A stretch of DNA of 8,794 nucleotides, taken from positions 1 through 8,794 of the forward strand of contig CAZVPF010000078.1 in assembly GCA_964628195.1 (NCBI GenBank). The letters run 5' to 3'. Source of the DNA: CAZVPF01 sp964628195 (GTDB lineage: Bacteria > Planctomycetota > Phycisphaerae > Sedimentisphaerales > Anaerohalosphaeraceae). The notes below the pieces were generated by a model, which saw nothing but the letters and a program-made list of their open reading frames with translations, made no database searches and was not told where the DNA came from. The translations under genes were made by a program, and so were the position numbers. Positions 1 to 6,288 of the stretch are shown here, in pieces (positions within the stretch are counted from its first letter, which is position 1; each line of letters starts with the position of its first letter).

Positions 1-163
1 GCCAATTATATTTAAAAAAGAAACAATGTAAAGAATGAGTTGGGCAACACGCCCAATAGGCAATAGGCAATAGAGGACGAGTAGTTGATGGTGAAGCTCG
101 GATGATTATGTTTTATAAAGTGATATTCCTGGATTTGGGTTTGGTTAATGGGAAGTTTAGATT
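1..163. other. AT-rich leader region, no gene seen
   Basis: I see no coding frame with recognisable content here. The stretch holds a small perfect hairpin (40-45 pairing with 51-56, five-base loop), a short CAATAGG tandem repeat (54-73) and, at 150-155, a weak purine-rich GGGAAG that may be the ribosome binding site for the gene at 164. No convincing -35/-10 pair could be placed. The composition is more AT-rich than the sugar operon downstream and resembles the IVP gene it leads into. Confidence 0.5.
54..73 (+). repeat. CAATAGG short tandem repeat upstream of IVP gene 1
   Basis: Two full CAATAGG units (54-60, 61-67) are followed by a partial CAATAG (68-73). The repeat lies about 90 bp before the first IVP-family gene. 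A different but similar-looking short repeat (8429-8502) precedes the second IVP gene, so the pairing of repeat and gene occurs twice in this window. Confidence 0.75.
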
Positions 164-547
164 ATGGACGAAAAGATTAATAGTTACAGGGATTTGATAG
201 TTTGGCAAAAGTCGGTCGCTCTTATTGTCAAAATATATGAAATAACAAAATCATTTCCAAGAAGCGAAATATTTGGGCTTACAAACCAGATGAGAAGAGC
301 TGCCGTGTCTATCCCAAGTAATATTTCTGAAGGTTACGGACGACGGTCGAGAGCAGATTATAAGCGTTTTTTGAGTATTGCAAGCGGGTCATGTTATGAA
401 CTTGAAACACAAGCTGAAATTTCAAATCAGCTCGGTTTTATCAATGAAGATATTTTTAGGCAATTAAGAGTTTTTATTAACGAGATAAGCAAAATGTTAT
501 CAGCAATAATAGCCAAGCTTAGTAAAGACAAAGCGACGTGGACATGA
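164..547 (+). CDS. Four-helix bundle protein, 23S rRNA intervening-sequence (IVP/S23) family
   Basis: This is a 127-residue protein of the small family first found inside intervening sequences of 23S rRNA genes and since seen widely as stand-alone genes. The fold is a four-helix bundle related to the Avd accessory protein of diversity-generating retroelements; the biochemical role of stand-alone members is not established. Family signatures are clear: YRDLIVWQKS near the N-terminus, a FGLTNQMRRAAVSIPSNISE core around residues 38-57, then RSRADYKRFL and GSCYELETQ. The length is normal, so the gene looks complete. The start is ATG 164, eight bases after a weak GGGAAG. Codon use is AT-rich, unlike the GC-richer operon that begins 45 bp downstream, so it may be an independent insertion. 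It is about 60/92 identical, by hand alignment, to the partial gene at 8517. No 23S rRNA lies nearby. Confidence 0.9.
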   Translation: MDEKINSYRDLIVWQKSVALIVKIYEITKSFPRSEIFGLTNQMRRAAVSIPSNISEGYGRRSRADYKRFLSIASGSCYELETQAEISNQLGFINEDIFRQLRVFINEISKMLSAIIAKLSKDKATWT

Positions 548-575
548 AACGCAGCAGGAAACTAAAAGCAAGTTA

Positions 576-580
576 GGGAG
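576..580 (+). promoter_or_regulatory. Ribosome binding site deciding the start at 592
   Basis: GGGAG at 576-580 lies 11 bases before ATG 592. The in-frame GTG at 580 overlaps this site, so it is unlikely to be the start. Confidence 0.5.
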
Positions 581-591
581 TGTTAGTTGAT

Positions 592-1350
592 ATGAAGACG
601 GAAAAGCATGATGCTATAGTGTTATCGAGCGGTTCGGAGAAGGATGCGTTGTCGGTGATGGGTGAGATGCACGCGGGGCATCCGCTGCCGAGCGATGAGA
701 TACTGGCGAACCTCGGATTATTTTTGACGAGCAAAAACCTGTCACGGATCCTGTTCTTTTACGAGATGTACAAGCGTATCGTGAATACTCACGGTGTTAT
801 TTTCGAGTTCGGTGTCCGGTGGGGTCAGACGCTTTCGGTGCTTTCTGCGCTTCGCGGGATATTTGAGCCTTTCAACCGGCATCGCAAGATAGTGGGGTTT
901 GACACGTTCGAGGGTTTTGTGGGTATGGGCGAGAAGGACGGTGCCAGGTGCAAGTGCAGGGACGGTTCGTTTTCGGTGAGCGAGAATTACGAGCAGTACC
1001 TTGCGAAAATACTGACGCTGCAGGAGCAGCTTAACCCTATATCGCATTTGAAGAAGTTCGAGCTGGTAAAGGGCGACGCGACCGAGACTATACCGAGGTA
1101 TCTTAAAGAGCACCCGGAGACGATAGTTTCGATGGCGATTTTTGACTTTGATATATACAAGCCGACCAAGGCTGCGCTTGAGGCGATCAAGCCGCATCTC
1201 TGCAAGGGGTCGCTGCTTGTGTTCGACGAGCTTTGCGACGATATTTTCCCGGGTGAGACGGTTGCGGTGCAGGAGGTTTTGGGGCTTAATAATCTGCGTG
1301 TGCAGAGGCTTTCGATGACATCACGTATTTCTTTCGCGGAGTATGAATGA
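592..1350 (+). CDS. TylF/MycF-type SAM-dependent O-methyltransferase (paralog 1)
   Basis: This is a class I SAM-dependent methyltransferase of the TylF/MycF (macrocin O-methyltransferase) superfamily, 252 residues. Characterised relatives use SAM and a divalent metal to methylate sugar hydroxyls. In the sequence, the SAM-binding strand and glycine loop (VIFEFGVRWGQT, residues 69-80) are followed by VGFDTFEGFVG (101-111), the acidic FDFDIYKPTKAALEA segment (184-198) and LVFDE (209-213). The Asp residues of these last two segments are the likely metal/catalytic ligands by family analogy. The start ATG 592 is chosen over an in-frame GTG at 580, which overlaps the ribosome binding site. It overlaps the transketolase N-subunit gene by ATGA at 1347-1350, which implies translational coupling. 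It is paralogous to the gene at 6289 and shares a 24-bp identical stretch with it (1161-1184 and 6891-6914). The substrate is unknown; a sugar or polyol hydroxyl fits the neighbours. Confidence 0.8.
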   Translation: MKTEKHDAIVLSSGSEKDALSVMGEMHAGHPLPSDEILANLGLFLTSKNLSRILFFYEMYKRIVNTHGVIFEFGVRWGQTLSVLSALRGIFEPFNRHRKIVGFDTFEGFVGMGEKDGARCKCRDGSFSVSENYEQYLAKILTLQEQLNPISHLKKFELVKGDATETIPRYLKEHPETIVSMAIFDFDIYKPTKAALEAIKPHLCKGSLLVFDELCDDIFPGETVAVQEVLGLNNLRVQRLSMTSRISFAEYE

Positions 1351-2138
1351 ACGAGCGCTGTAAAAAGATAAGAAGGCATATACTGGAAATTGCCGCTAGC
1401 AGCGGGCACGGGCATATACCGACCTGCTTTTCGGTTGTCGAGATGCTCTGCTCGGTTTATGAGAATATGAAACACGACCCGGGCAGGCCCGGCTGGGAGG
1501 AGAGAGACATTTTTATTCTCAGCAAGGCTCACGCCGCACTTGGTTATTATTGCGTTATGGCCGAGTTCGGGTACTGGGATATAAACGATGTGAGTTCTTT
1601 CGGGTCGTTTATGAGTTCGTTCGGGTGTCACCCGGACAGATTGAAACTGCCGGGCGTTGAAGTGTCAGCGGGGTCGCTCGGACACGGTATCGGCCTCGCA
1701 GTCGGGTCGGCGCTGGCGATGAAGATAAAAAAGCAGGACCAGCGGAGAGTTTATGTGCTTATCGGGGACGGCGAGTCGAACGAGGGTACGGTTTGGGAAT
1801 CGGTGATGGTTGCGAGCAATCTTTCACTCGACAATCTCACGATACTATACGATAACAACATGTCGCATTCGCGGGGCCTGCAGATAACCGATCCGGTGGA
1901 CAGGTTCCGTGCGTTCGGGTGCGATACCACAGAGGTGAACGGGCACGATCTCGATGAGCTGAAAGATGCGATAGTTCGTGAAAGTAACGGCAGGCCGAGG
2001 GTTATTGTGGCTGATACGGTGAAGGGGTACGGCTGTGAGATGCTTATCGAGAACCATTACGCGTGGCACCACAGGAGGCCGAGCGAAGAGGAACTTGAAT
2101 TACTTATGGAGCAGTTAGATGCGCAAACAGTCTTTTAG
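1347..2138 (+). CDS. Transketolase, N-terminal (TPP-binding) subunit
   Basis: This is the thiamine-diphosphate-binding half of a split transketolase, 263 residues. Together with the product of the gene at 2362 it should transfer a two-carbon ketol unit between sugars. Landmarks: SSGHGHIPTCFS (18-29), SKAHAALGYY (59-68, with Ala where many family members have Gly), SAGSLGHGIGLAVG (107-120), and the TPP/metal motif starting GDGESNEG at 140 and ending at DNN (169-171). A WHHRRP segment near the C-terminus matches the usual WHH/FH-x-x-P segment of N-subunits. Length is typical of stand-alone N-subunits. The start overlaps the upstream stop (ATGA). The last seven codons overlap, in another frame, the first unit of an 81-bp tandem array. 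Split transketolases occur in central metabolism of archaea and anaerobes and in sugar biosynthesis clusters. The cluster setting favours a dedicated biosynthetic role here, but this is inference. Confidence 0.92.
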   Translation: MNERCKKIRRHILEIAASSGHGHIPTCFSVVEMLCSVYENMKHDPGRPGWEERDIFILSKAHAALGYYCVMAEFGYWDINDVSSFGSFMSSFGCHPDRLKLPGVEVSAGSLGHGIGLAVGSALAMKIKKQDQRRVYVLIGDGESNEGTVWESVMVASNLSLDNLTILYDNNMSHSRGLQITDPVDRFRAFGCDTTEVNGHDLDELKDAIVRESNGRPRVIVADTVKGYGCEMLIENHYAWHHRRPSEEELELLMEQLDAQTVF

Positions 2139-2361
2139 TGCAGGTTTCGAGTTTATGGAACCGGTTTTGAAAGCAAACTTGAACAGGCAGGGTATTTAAA
2201 TGCGTAAACAGTTTTTTAGTGCGGCTTCGATTTGCTGTGACAGGTTGATAAAAATAAAAATGAATGGGCAGGGTATTTAAATGCGTAAACAGTTTTTTAG
2301 TGCGGCTTCGATTTGCTTTGACAGGTTGATAAAAATAAAAATGAATGGGCAGGGTATTTAA
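2119..2361 (+). repeat. Three 81-bp tandem units between the transketolase halves
   Basis: The units are 2119-2199, 2200-2280 and 2281-2361, each exactly 81 bp. Units 2 and 3 differ at one base (G/T in CTGTGAC versus CTTTGAC). Unit 1 matches unit 2 at about 54/81 positions without any gap; the two ends are well conserved and the middle is near random. Every unit starts ATGCG(C/T)AAACAGT and ends GGCAGGGTATTTAA. A fourth 15-base start, ATGCGTAAACAGTTT, is the beginning of the transketolase C-subunit gene at 2362, after which similarity stops. The array therefore repeats the translation start of that gene. Unit 1 begins inside the 3' end of the N-subunit gene. Because 81 is a multiple of three, copy-number change would not shift frame. 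Collapse or expansion during assembly is possible. Confidence 0.95.
2119..2361 (+). other. Three consecutive 26-codon mini-ORFs within the 81-bp array
   Basis: Each 81-bp unit reads as ATG, 25 further sense codons and TAA, and the TAA is directly followed by the ATG of the next unit or, at 2362, of the transketolase C-subunit. The peptides start MRKQSFSAG (unit 1) or MRKQFFSAAS (units 2 and 3) and end NRQGI or NGQGI. Only about 12 of 26 residues agree between units 1 and 2. Each start is preceded by CAGGG about eight bases upstream, a possible ribosome binding site. Whether the peptides are made is unknown; they could be leader ORFs that feed ribosomes to the next start by termination-reinitiation, or simply a by-product of duplication. 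Confidence 0.3.
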
Positions 2362-3279
2362 ATGCGTAAACAGTTTAAGGACACAGTTTTATCATTGGCA
2401 GAGCATGACGAAGATATCGCGCTGGTTTTCGGTGATGTGAGTGTTTATTTGTTCCGGGAATTTTCGCAGAAGTACCCGGAGCGGTTTTATAACATGGGTA
2501 TTTGTGAGAATACGCTTATAAGCGCGGCGGCGGGGATGGCGTCGCAGGGCATTGTTCCTTTTGTTCATACGATAGCGCCGTTTTTGACGGAGCGCTGCCT
2601 GGAGCAGGTTAAGCTCGATCTTTGCTACAACCGGTTCGGGGTGAATATAGTTACGTGCGGGGCGAGTTTCGATTACGCGTGGGACGGCGCGACGCATCAC
2701 TGCTACACGGACCTTGCGATCTTGCGGCTGCTGCCGGGTATGGAGGTTATTCAGCCGGGCAGTGAGAGGGAGCTTGATATCCTGATGCGTCAGACTTACA
2801 GGGACGGTGCGCCTACTTATTACAGGCTTTCGGATCACCCGCATTTCATGGATTTTGAAGAGGGGGATATAAAGTTCGGCAAGGGGATCGTACTGAAGGA
2901 CTGCGGGGCGGGTGTTACGGTGATGACGGCGGGGCCTTTGGTTGAAAATGTTTATGAAGCGTGCAGGGACCTCGATGTAAACGTTGTGTATTTTCATACG
3001 ATAAAGCCAATCGACAGGGAGCTTGTGGAGCGGTTTGCGGGTACTGAGATTTTGGTTGTTCACGACGCGTTCGGGCTGCATGAGGCGGTTAACGAGGTTG
3101 AGGGGCTGCGGACAGGCTATCATGGTTTGCGGGATGAGTTCTGCGGGTGGTACGGGACGCTGGGAGATATAAGGGGCAAGCTCGGGCTTGATGCAGGGGG
3201 CATAAGGGAGAGGGTTAAGGCGATAATTGAGACGGCAAACAATGCAGGAGAGCGGAATGTCAGCGTTTTATCGGGATAA
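2362..3279 (+). CDS. Transketolase, C-terminal (pyrimidine-binding) subunit
   Basis: This is the second half of the split transketolase, 305 residues, comprising the pyrimidine-binding domain and the C-terminal domain. Landmarks: DVSVYL (25-30); NMGICENTLISAAAGMA (44-60), in which Glu49 is the expected activator of the thiamine ring; WDGATHHCYTDLAILRLLPG (107-126), matching the family's GPTHH-x-x-x-DLA-x-x-R; and a C-terminal domain with VVYFHTIKPID near residue 215. It must pair with the product of 1347-2138 to be active. The start is ATG 2362, preceded by CAGGG at eight bases and abutting the TAA of the last 81-bp unit. The 223-bp separation from its partner is unusual for such a pair and is caused by the tandem array. 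Its 3' end overlaps the epimerase gene by 23 bp. Confidence 0.92.
   Translation: MRKQFKDTVLSLAEHDEDIALVFGDVSVYLFREFSQKYPERFYNMGICENTLISAAAGMASQGIVPFVHTIAPFLTERCLEQVKLDLCYNRFGVNIVTCGASFDYAWDGATHHCYTDLAILRLLPGMEVIQPGSERELDILMRQTYRDGAPTYYRLSDHPHFMDFEEGDIKFGKGIVLKDCGAGVTVMTAGPLVENVYEACRDLDVNVVYFHTIKPIDRELVERFAGTEILVVHDAFGLHEAVNEVEGLRTGYHGLRDEFCGWYGTLGDIRGKLGLDAGGIRERVKAIIETANNAGERNVSVLSG
3246..3250 (+). promoter_or_regulatory. Ribosome binding site deciding the start at 3257
   Basis: AGGAG at 3246-3250 lies six bases before ATG 3257 and inside the end of the transketolase C-subunit gene. In-frame ATGs at 3227 and 3242 lack such a site and would add residues ahead of the glycine-rich dinucleotide-binding strand. 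Confidence 0.6.
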
Positions 3280-4237
3280 AAAAGTTTTGGTAGCAGGGGG
3301 GACGGGCTTTTTCGGCACGCACGTTGTCGAGCAGCTTCTTGCGGCGGGGGCGGATGTGCGGGTGACGGTGCATAAGAGGCGGCCTATGGTGGACCAGGGC
3401 AGGATAGAAGTTTTCGAGGCGGATTTGACGCGACTCGATGAGTGCATAGAGGCGTGCAGGGGTGTTGATTATGTATTCAACTGTGCCGGCGGTGTGGGGG
3501 CGGCGGGGCTTTACGATACGAACCCGATATCGAGTGTGACCAATACGCTTGTGACGGGTGTGCGGGTGCTGGAGGGTGCGTGGAGTGCGGGGGTTGAGAG
3601 GCTTTTGATGTTCAGCAGCAGCACGGGATATCCGGCGTTTGAGCATCCGGTGCGGGAGGATGAGTTCTGGGCGGGCGACCCGCATGAATGTTACCTCGGT
3701 TACGGGTGGATGAAGCGGTATCTTGAGAAGCTGTTCGAGTTTGCGGGCAAGAAGTCGCAGATGAAACTGGCGGTGATACGGCCTACCGCGCTGTACGGGC
3801 CTTACGATAATTACGACCTTGCGAGCTGTCATGTTATCCCTGCGCTTATCCGCAAGGCGGTGGAGCGGTGGGACCCTTATGAAGTTTGGGGGGACGGTTC
3901 GCAGGTGCGGGATTTTCTGCATGCGGCGGACCTTGCGCGGGCGTCGCTTATGGTGCTGGAGCATAAGGCAGACTGTGAGCCGGTGAATATCGGTTACGGA
4001 AAAGCGGTGACGATAAAGGAAGTTGTGGAGATTATTCTCGAGGCGGCGGGGTATAGCGGGGCCAATGTGAAGTTTCTGCCTGATAAGCCGATAGCGATAC
4101 CGGTGCGGGCGGTGAACATCGACAAGGCCAGAAGTGAGCTTGGTTTCGAGCCGCAGATATCGCTTGAGGAGGGGATACGGGAAACGGTGGGATGGTATTC
4201 AAAAGACAGAAAACAGAAGACAGAAAACAGAACATAG
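3257..4237 (+). CDS. NAD-dependent epimerase/dehydratase-type sugar nucleotide enzyme (extended SDR)
   Basis: This is an extended short-chain dehydrogenase of the nucleotide-sugar epimerase/reductase group, 326 residues. Such enzymes epimerise, dehydrate or reduce NDP-sugars using NAD(P)H. The Rossmann motif GGTGFFG (14-20) follows the first strand. The catalytic set is a Ser/Thr cluster at 120-123 (SSST) and YGWMK (Tyr149, Lys153). YGPYDNYD followed by SCHVIPALIRK, and VRDFLHAADLARA, resemble GDP-fucose synthase-like and WcaG-like members; PVNIGYGKAVTIKEVVE is a common SDR C-terminal element. A start at 3227 is possible, but 3257 has the better ribosome binding site. The last nine residues (RKQKTENRT) and the stop are encoded by a short-period repeat (4206-4237), so they are probably an acquired tail. 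The exact substrate cannot be assigned from sequence alone. Confidence 0.87.
   Translation: MSAFYRDKKVLVAGGTGFFGTHVVEQLLAAGADVRVTVHKRRPMVDQGRIEVFEADLTRLDECIEACRGVDYVFNCAGGVGAAGLYDTNPISSVTNTLVTGVRVLEGAWSAGVERLLMFSSSTGYPAFEHPVREDEFWAGDPHECYLGYGWMKRYLEKLFEFAGKKSQMKLAVIRPTALYGPYDNYDLASCHVIPALIRKAVERWDPYEVWGDGSQVRDFLHAADLARASLMVLEHKADCEPVNIGYGKAVTIKEVVEIILEAAGYSGANVKFLPDKPIAIPVRAVNIDKARSELGFEPQISLEEGIRETVGWYSKDRKQKTENRT
4206..4237 (+). repeat. Short A/C/G repeat forming the epimerase 3' end
   Basis: The stretch is built from degenerate ACAGAAA/ACAGAAG/ACAGAACATAG words. It supplies the last codons and the TAG stop of the epimerase gene. It matches the start of the repeat at 8429 at 29 of 32 positions and is read in the same frame there, which gives nearly the same peptide (RKQKTENRT here, RKQETENRT there). 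It continues as GAGACAGGAG at 4238-4247, which may serve as ribosome binding site for the next gene. Confidence 0.85.
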
Positions 4238-4249
4238 GAGACAGGAGCG

Positions 4250-4345
4250 ATTAGCAGAAGTATTGATAAAAACTGGGTACGCGGGCAGGCGGTTGACGGT
4301 CAGACGCTGCGGTATATAGACGAGATACTCCAGCGGCGGGAGGAT
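4250..4345 (+). other. Probable 5' coding extension of the FkbM gene without a standard start codon
   Basis: The frame of the FkbM gene stays open upstream from 4346 back to the TAG at 4235-4237 and reads as ordinary soluble protein: ISRSIDKNWVRGQ, then QTLRYIDEILQRRED leading into the annotated start. No ATG, GTG or TTG occurs in frame in this stretch. An ATT at 4250 lies nine bases after TAGGAG (4235-4240) and would be followed by SRSIDKNW; a single change to ATG would make a textbook start. CTG 4307 is another non-standard choice. I infer that the real protein is about 282 residues, with an ATT start or a lost start. Confidence 0.45.
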
Positions 4346-5098
4346 GTGCTTGCGTCGAATGTGCTTGACGATTCGGATGAGCTGATATGCCTGAATTTGA
4401 AGGGGCGTGTTATATGGGTTCGTCATTGCGCGGCTTTTGCCTCTATTGAGACTTACGAGGAGATATTCGGGCGTCAGAATCATTTTAGTGTGCCGGGTTT
4501 TGAAATTGAAGGCGCAGAGACGGTAATCGATATTGGAGCGAACGAGGGATTTTTCGCTTTGAAGTGCAGAAGCCTTAACCCCGGCTGCGGGATAGTTTGC
4601 GTGGAACCGAGCCCTTACGCGTTTGAGCTTCTTGCGAGGAATATTGAAAGTAACGGGTTGGAGAATGTTGAATTAATAAACGCCGCAGCGGGCAGCGCGG
4701 ACGGTGAGATCGATATGCCGTGTTTGAAGCAGGTTACCGCGATAAGCGGGGCAGGGCTTGAGATGGTGGACAGGCCGTGGCTGGACGGGGGGTACGTGGA
4801 AAAGGTTCGAGTTATGCAGGTCAGGGGTGATTGGCTTATTGATAAGTTCGGGATAGAAAAAGCGGACATGGTGAAAATTGACGTTGAGGGTATGGAAGCG
4901 GAGGTTATTAAAGGCAGCTCGGAGCTATTAGCAAAGGCGGGCAGGGTGGTTGTGGAGAGGCACAGCAGGGAGTTGAGGTTTGAGGTGCTCGGACTTATGG
5001 AGGACAGGGGCTTTGAGCTTGTCTATGAAGAAGACCCGGGGTTTGAGAGGTATTACGGCGATATGTATTTTGTTAAGAAGCAGCGGGGTGCAGGATGA
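4346..5098 (+). CDS. FkbM-family SAM-dependent methyltransferase
   Basis: This is a class I methyltransferase of the FkbM family, which methylates hydroxyls in polyketides and, in many bacteria, sugars of surface glycans. Numbered from GTG 4346 (250 residues): motif I VIDIGANEGFF (60-70), the acidic post-I strand VCVEPSP (84-90), AFELLARNIESNG (92-104) and the diagnostic MVKIDVEGMEAEVIKG (175-190), then VVVERHSRELRF. GTG 4346 is the first standard start in frame, but its purine-rich site is only two bases away. The frame continues upstream with protein-like sequence to about 4250, so translation may begin earlier from an unusual codon. It ends with an ATGA overlap into the radical SAM gene (5095-5098), indicating coupled translation. 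With the two TylF-type enzymes it makes three predicted methyltransferases in one operon. Confidence 0.85.
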   Translation: MLASNVLDDSDELICLNLKGRVIWVRHCAAFASIETYEEIFGRQNHFSVPGFEIEGAETVIDIGANEGFFALKCRSLNPGCGIVCVEPSPYAFELLARNIESNGLENVELINAAAGSADGEIDMPCLKQVTAISGAGLEMVDRPWLDGGYVEKVRVMQVRGDWLIDKFGIEKADMVKIDVEGMEAEVIKGSSELLAKAGRVVVERHSRELRFEVLGLMEDRGFELVYEEDPGFERYYGDMYFVKKQRGAG

Positions 5099-6273
5099 AG
5101 GTTTTTATAAAAGGGCTTAACAGCTGCGCGATGCGAAAGCAGAAGGTAGAGCAGTACAGGCAGTATCTTACGGGCAGCGGCTGGGAGGTTGTGGAGCGGC
5201 CTGAAGATGCGGAGCGTATTCTGCTTTGGACGTGCGCGTTTCGGGCGGATATTCGGGATATGTCGATCGAGATGATACACGAGTTTTCGGATAATTATGA
5301 GGCGGAGGTTGTTGTGGCGGGGTGTCTGCCTGATATTGACCCGGAGCTTGTGAGGGAGCATTTTGACGGGACTGTTATACCGTGGAACGGTGACGGTGAG
5401 GTGATGGAGAAGGTTTTCGGTAATGGAGGGGGGAGCTTCAGGGAAGTAGATGAAGTTTATGTCGAGCGGAATCTTTGCGCGGATACGGCGGAGTATCGCA
5501 GGGCGAACCCGGAGGCTGACGCGACTTTTCATGACCAGTTTATCAAGCTGGTTGTGTCGGAGGGGTGTAATTATGAGTGTTCGTACTGTTCGGAGCGGCT
5601 GGCTTTTCCGGAGTATCACAGTTTCAGCGAGGAGAGCCTTGTAGATCGCTGCCGGGAGCAGATCGAGAGGACGGGGCATAAGAAGGTTATTCTTCTGGCG
5701 GACAGTTTGGGTGATTATGGTGTGGACAGGGGTGGCAGCCTGGTCGGGCTTATTGAGCGGCTGACGGGGCTTGATGAGGGGGTGCAGGTTGCGCTGAATA
5801 ATCTGAACCCGACGTGTTTTATAAAGATGTTCGATGAGCTGGTCGGGCTGGTTGAGGGGGGGAGTATATGTCATTTGAATCTGCCGATACAGTCGGCGTG
5901 TGAGAAGGTTTTGAGGCTGATGAAGAGGGAATACGGTGTCGGGCAGATAGAGCGGATTTTTTCGAGGCTTAACGAGATCGGATTTTCGGAATTCGATACG
6001 CATGTTATTATCGGTTTTCCGGGTGAGACGGATGCGGATTTTGATGAGACGGTGAAGTTTCTGCTGAGGCACAGGCCCAAGTATGTTCTGGGCAGCAAGT
6101 TTATGGTCTCGAAGAATATGGATGCTTATAAGCTGGGGGGCAGGGTTAGCGAGGAGGTTAAGAGCGCAAGGTCGAGGCTGCTTTACAGGGCGATGGATGA
6201 GGGCGGGATACTGGTGAATACGGATGACAGCGAGTTGTCGAAAGAGAGGCTGAGAAGGATAAGCCTGGTTTAA
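5095..6273 (+). CDS. Radical SAM enzyme of methylthiotransferase (MiaB/RimO-like) architecture, no TRAM domain seen
   Basis: The 392-residue protein has the layout of methylthiotransferases. The N-terminal domain carries three Cys at 11 (GLNSCAM), 47 (LWTCAF) and 77 (VAGCLP), matching in order and spacing the ligands of the auxiliary 4Fe-4S cluster of MiaB/RimO. The radical SAM domain has C158-x3-C162-x2-C165 (EGCNYECSYCSE) and the family element IIGFPGET (305-312). Known members insert sulphur as methylthio groups into tRNA bases or ribosomal protein S12 and normally end in an RNA/protein-binding TRAM domain. Here the C-terminus after about residue 335 shows no TRAM-like strand pattern, and the protein is shorter than MiaB (about 440-475). 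It is coupled (ATGA) to the FkbM gene. I infer a small-molecule or glycan substrate rather than tRNA. Methylthiolation itself is unproven; other radical chemistry is possible. Confidence 0.85.
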   Translation: MKVFIKGLNSCAMRKQKVEQYRQYLTGSGWEVVERPEDAERILLWTCAFRADIRDMSIEMIHEFSDNYEAEVVVAGCLPDIDPELVREHFDGTVIPWNGDGEVMEKVFGNGGGSFREVDEVYVERNLCADTAEYRRANPEADATFHDQFIKLVVSEGCNYECSYCSERLAFPEYHSFSEESLVDRCREQIERTGHKKVILLADSLGDYGVDRGGSLVGLIERLTGLDEGVQVALNNLNPTCFIKMFDELVGLVEGGSICHLNLPIQSACEKVLRLMKREYGVGQIERIFSRLNEIGFSEFDTHVIIGFPGETDADFDETVKFLLRHRPKYVLGSKFMVSKNMDAYKLGGRVSEEVKSARSRLLYRAMDEGGILVNTDDSELSKERLRRISLV

Positions 6274-6278
6274 TTATT

Positions 6279-6282
6279 GGAG
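6279..6282 (+). promoter_or_regulatory. Ribosome binding site deciding the start at 6289
   Basis: GGAG at 6279-6282 lies six bases before ATG 6289. It overlaps the alternative in-frame TTG at 6277, which is therefore an unlikely start. Confidence 0.55.
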
Positions 6283-6288
6283 ACTGAT

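Noticed and set aside
40..56. Perfect 6-bp stem with 5-base loop as a rho-independent terminator
   Set aside because: No T-run follows on either strand and the stem is short; it is noted only as a hairpin.
85..119. TTGATG with TATAAA or TATGTT as a sigma-70 promoter for the IVP gene
   Set aside because: The TATAAA spacing is 23 bp, and the better-spaced TATGTT is a weak -10; in an AT-rich leader this is not distinguishable from chance.
164..547. Avd-type accessory protein of a diversity-generating retroelement
   Set aside because: The fold family is related, but no reverse transcriptase or template/variable repeat pair is present and the sequence has the IVP/S23 signatures.
2119..2361. CRISPR-like array
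   Set aside because: Units are contiguous 81-bp repeats with no spacers, and each contains a start and stop codon; no cas gene is nearby.
4134..4319. Small + strand frame bridging the epimerase end and the FkbM leader
   Set aside because: It overlaps the epimerase in another frame, has basic, repeat-derived composition and shows no ribosome binding site or family motif.
5053..6072. Long minus-strand open frame opposite the radical SAM gene
   Set aside because: It is rich in Arg, Pro, His and Leu without motifs, and is the antisense shadow of a gene with all expected cluster cysteines. Similar shadows at 2392-3123 and 3260-3964 were dropped for the same reason.
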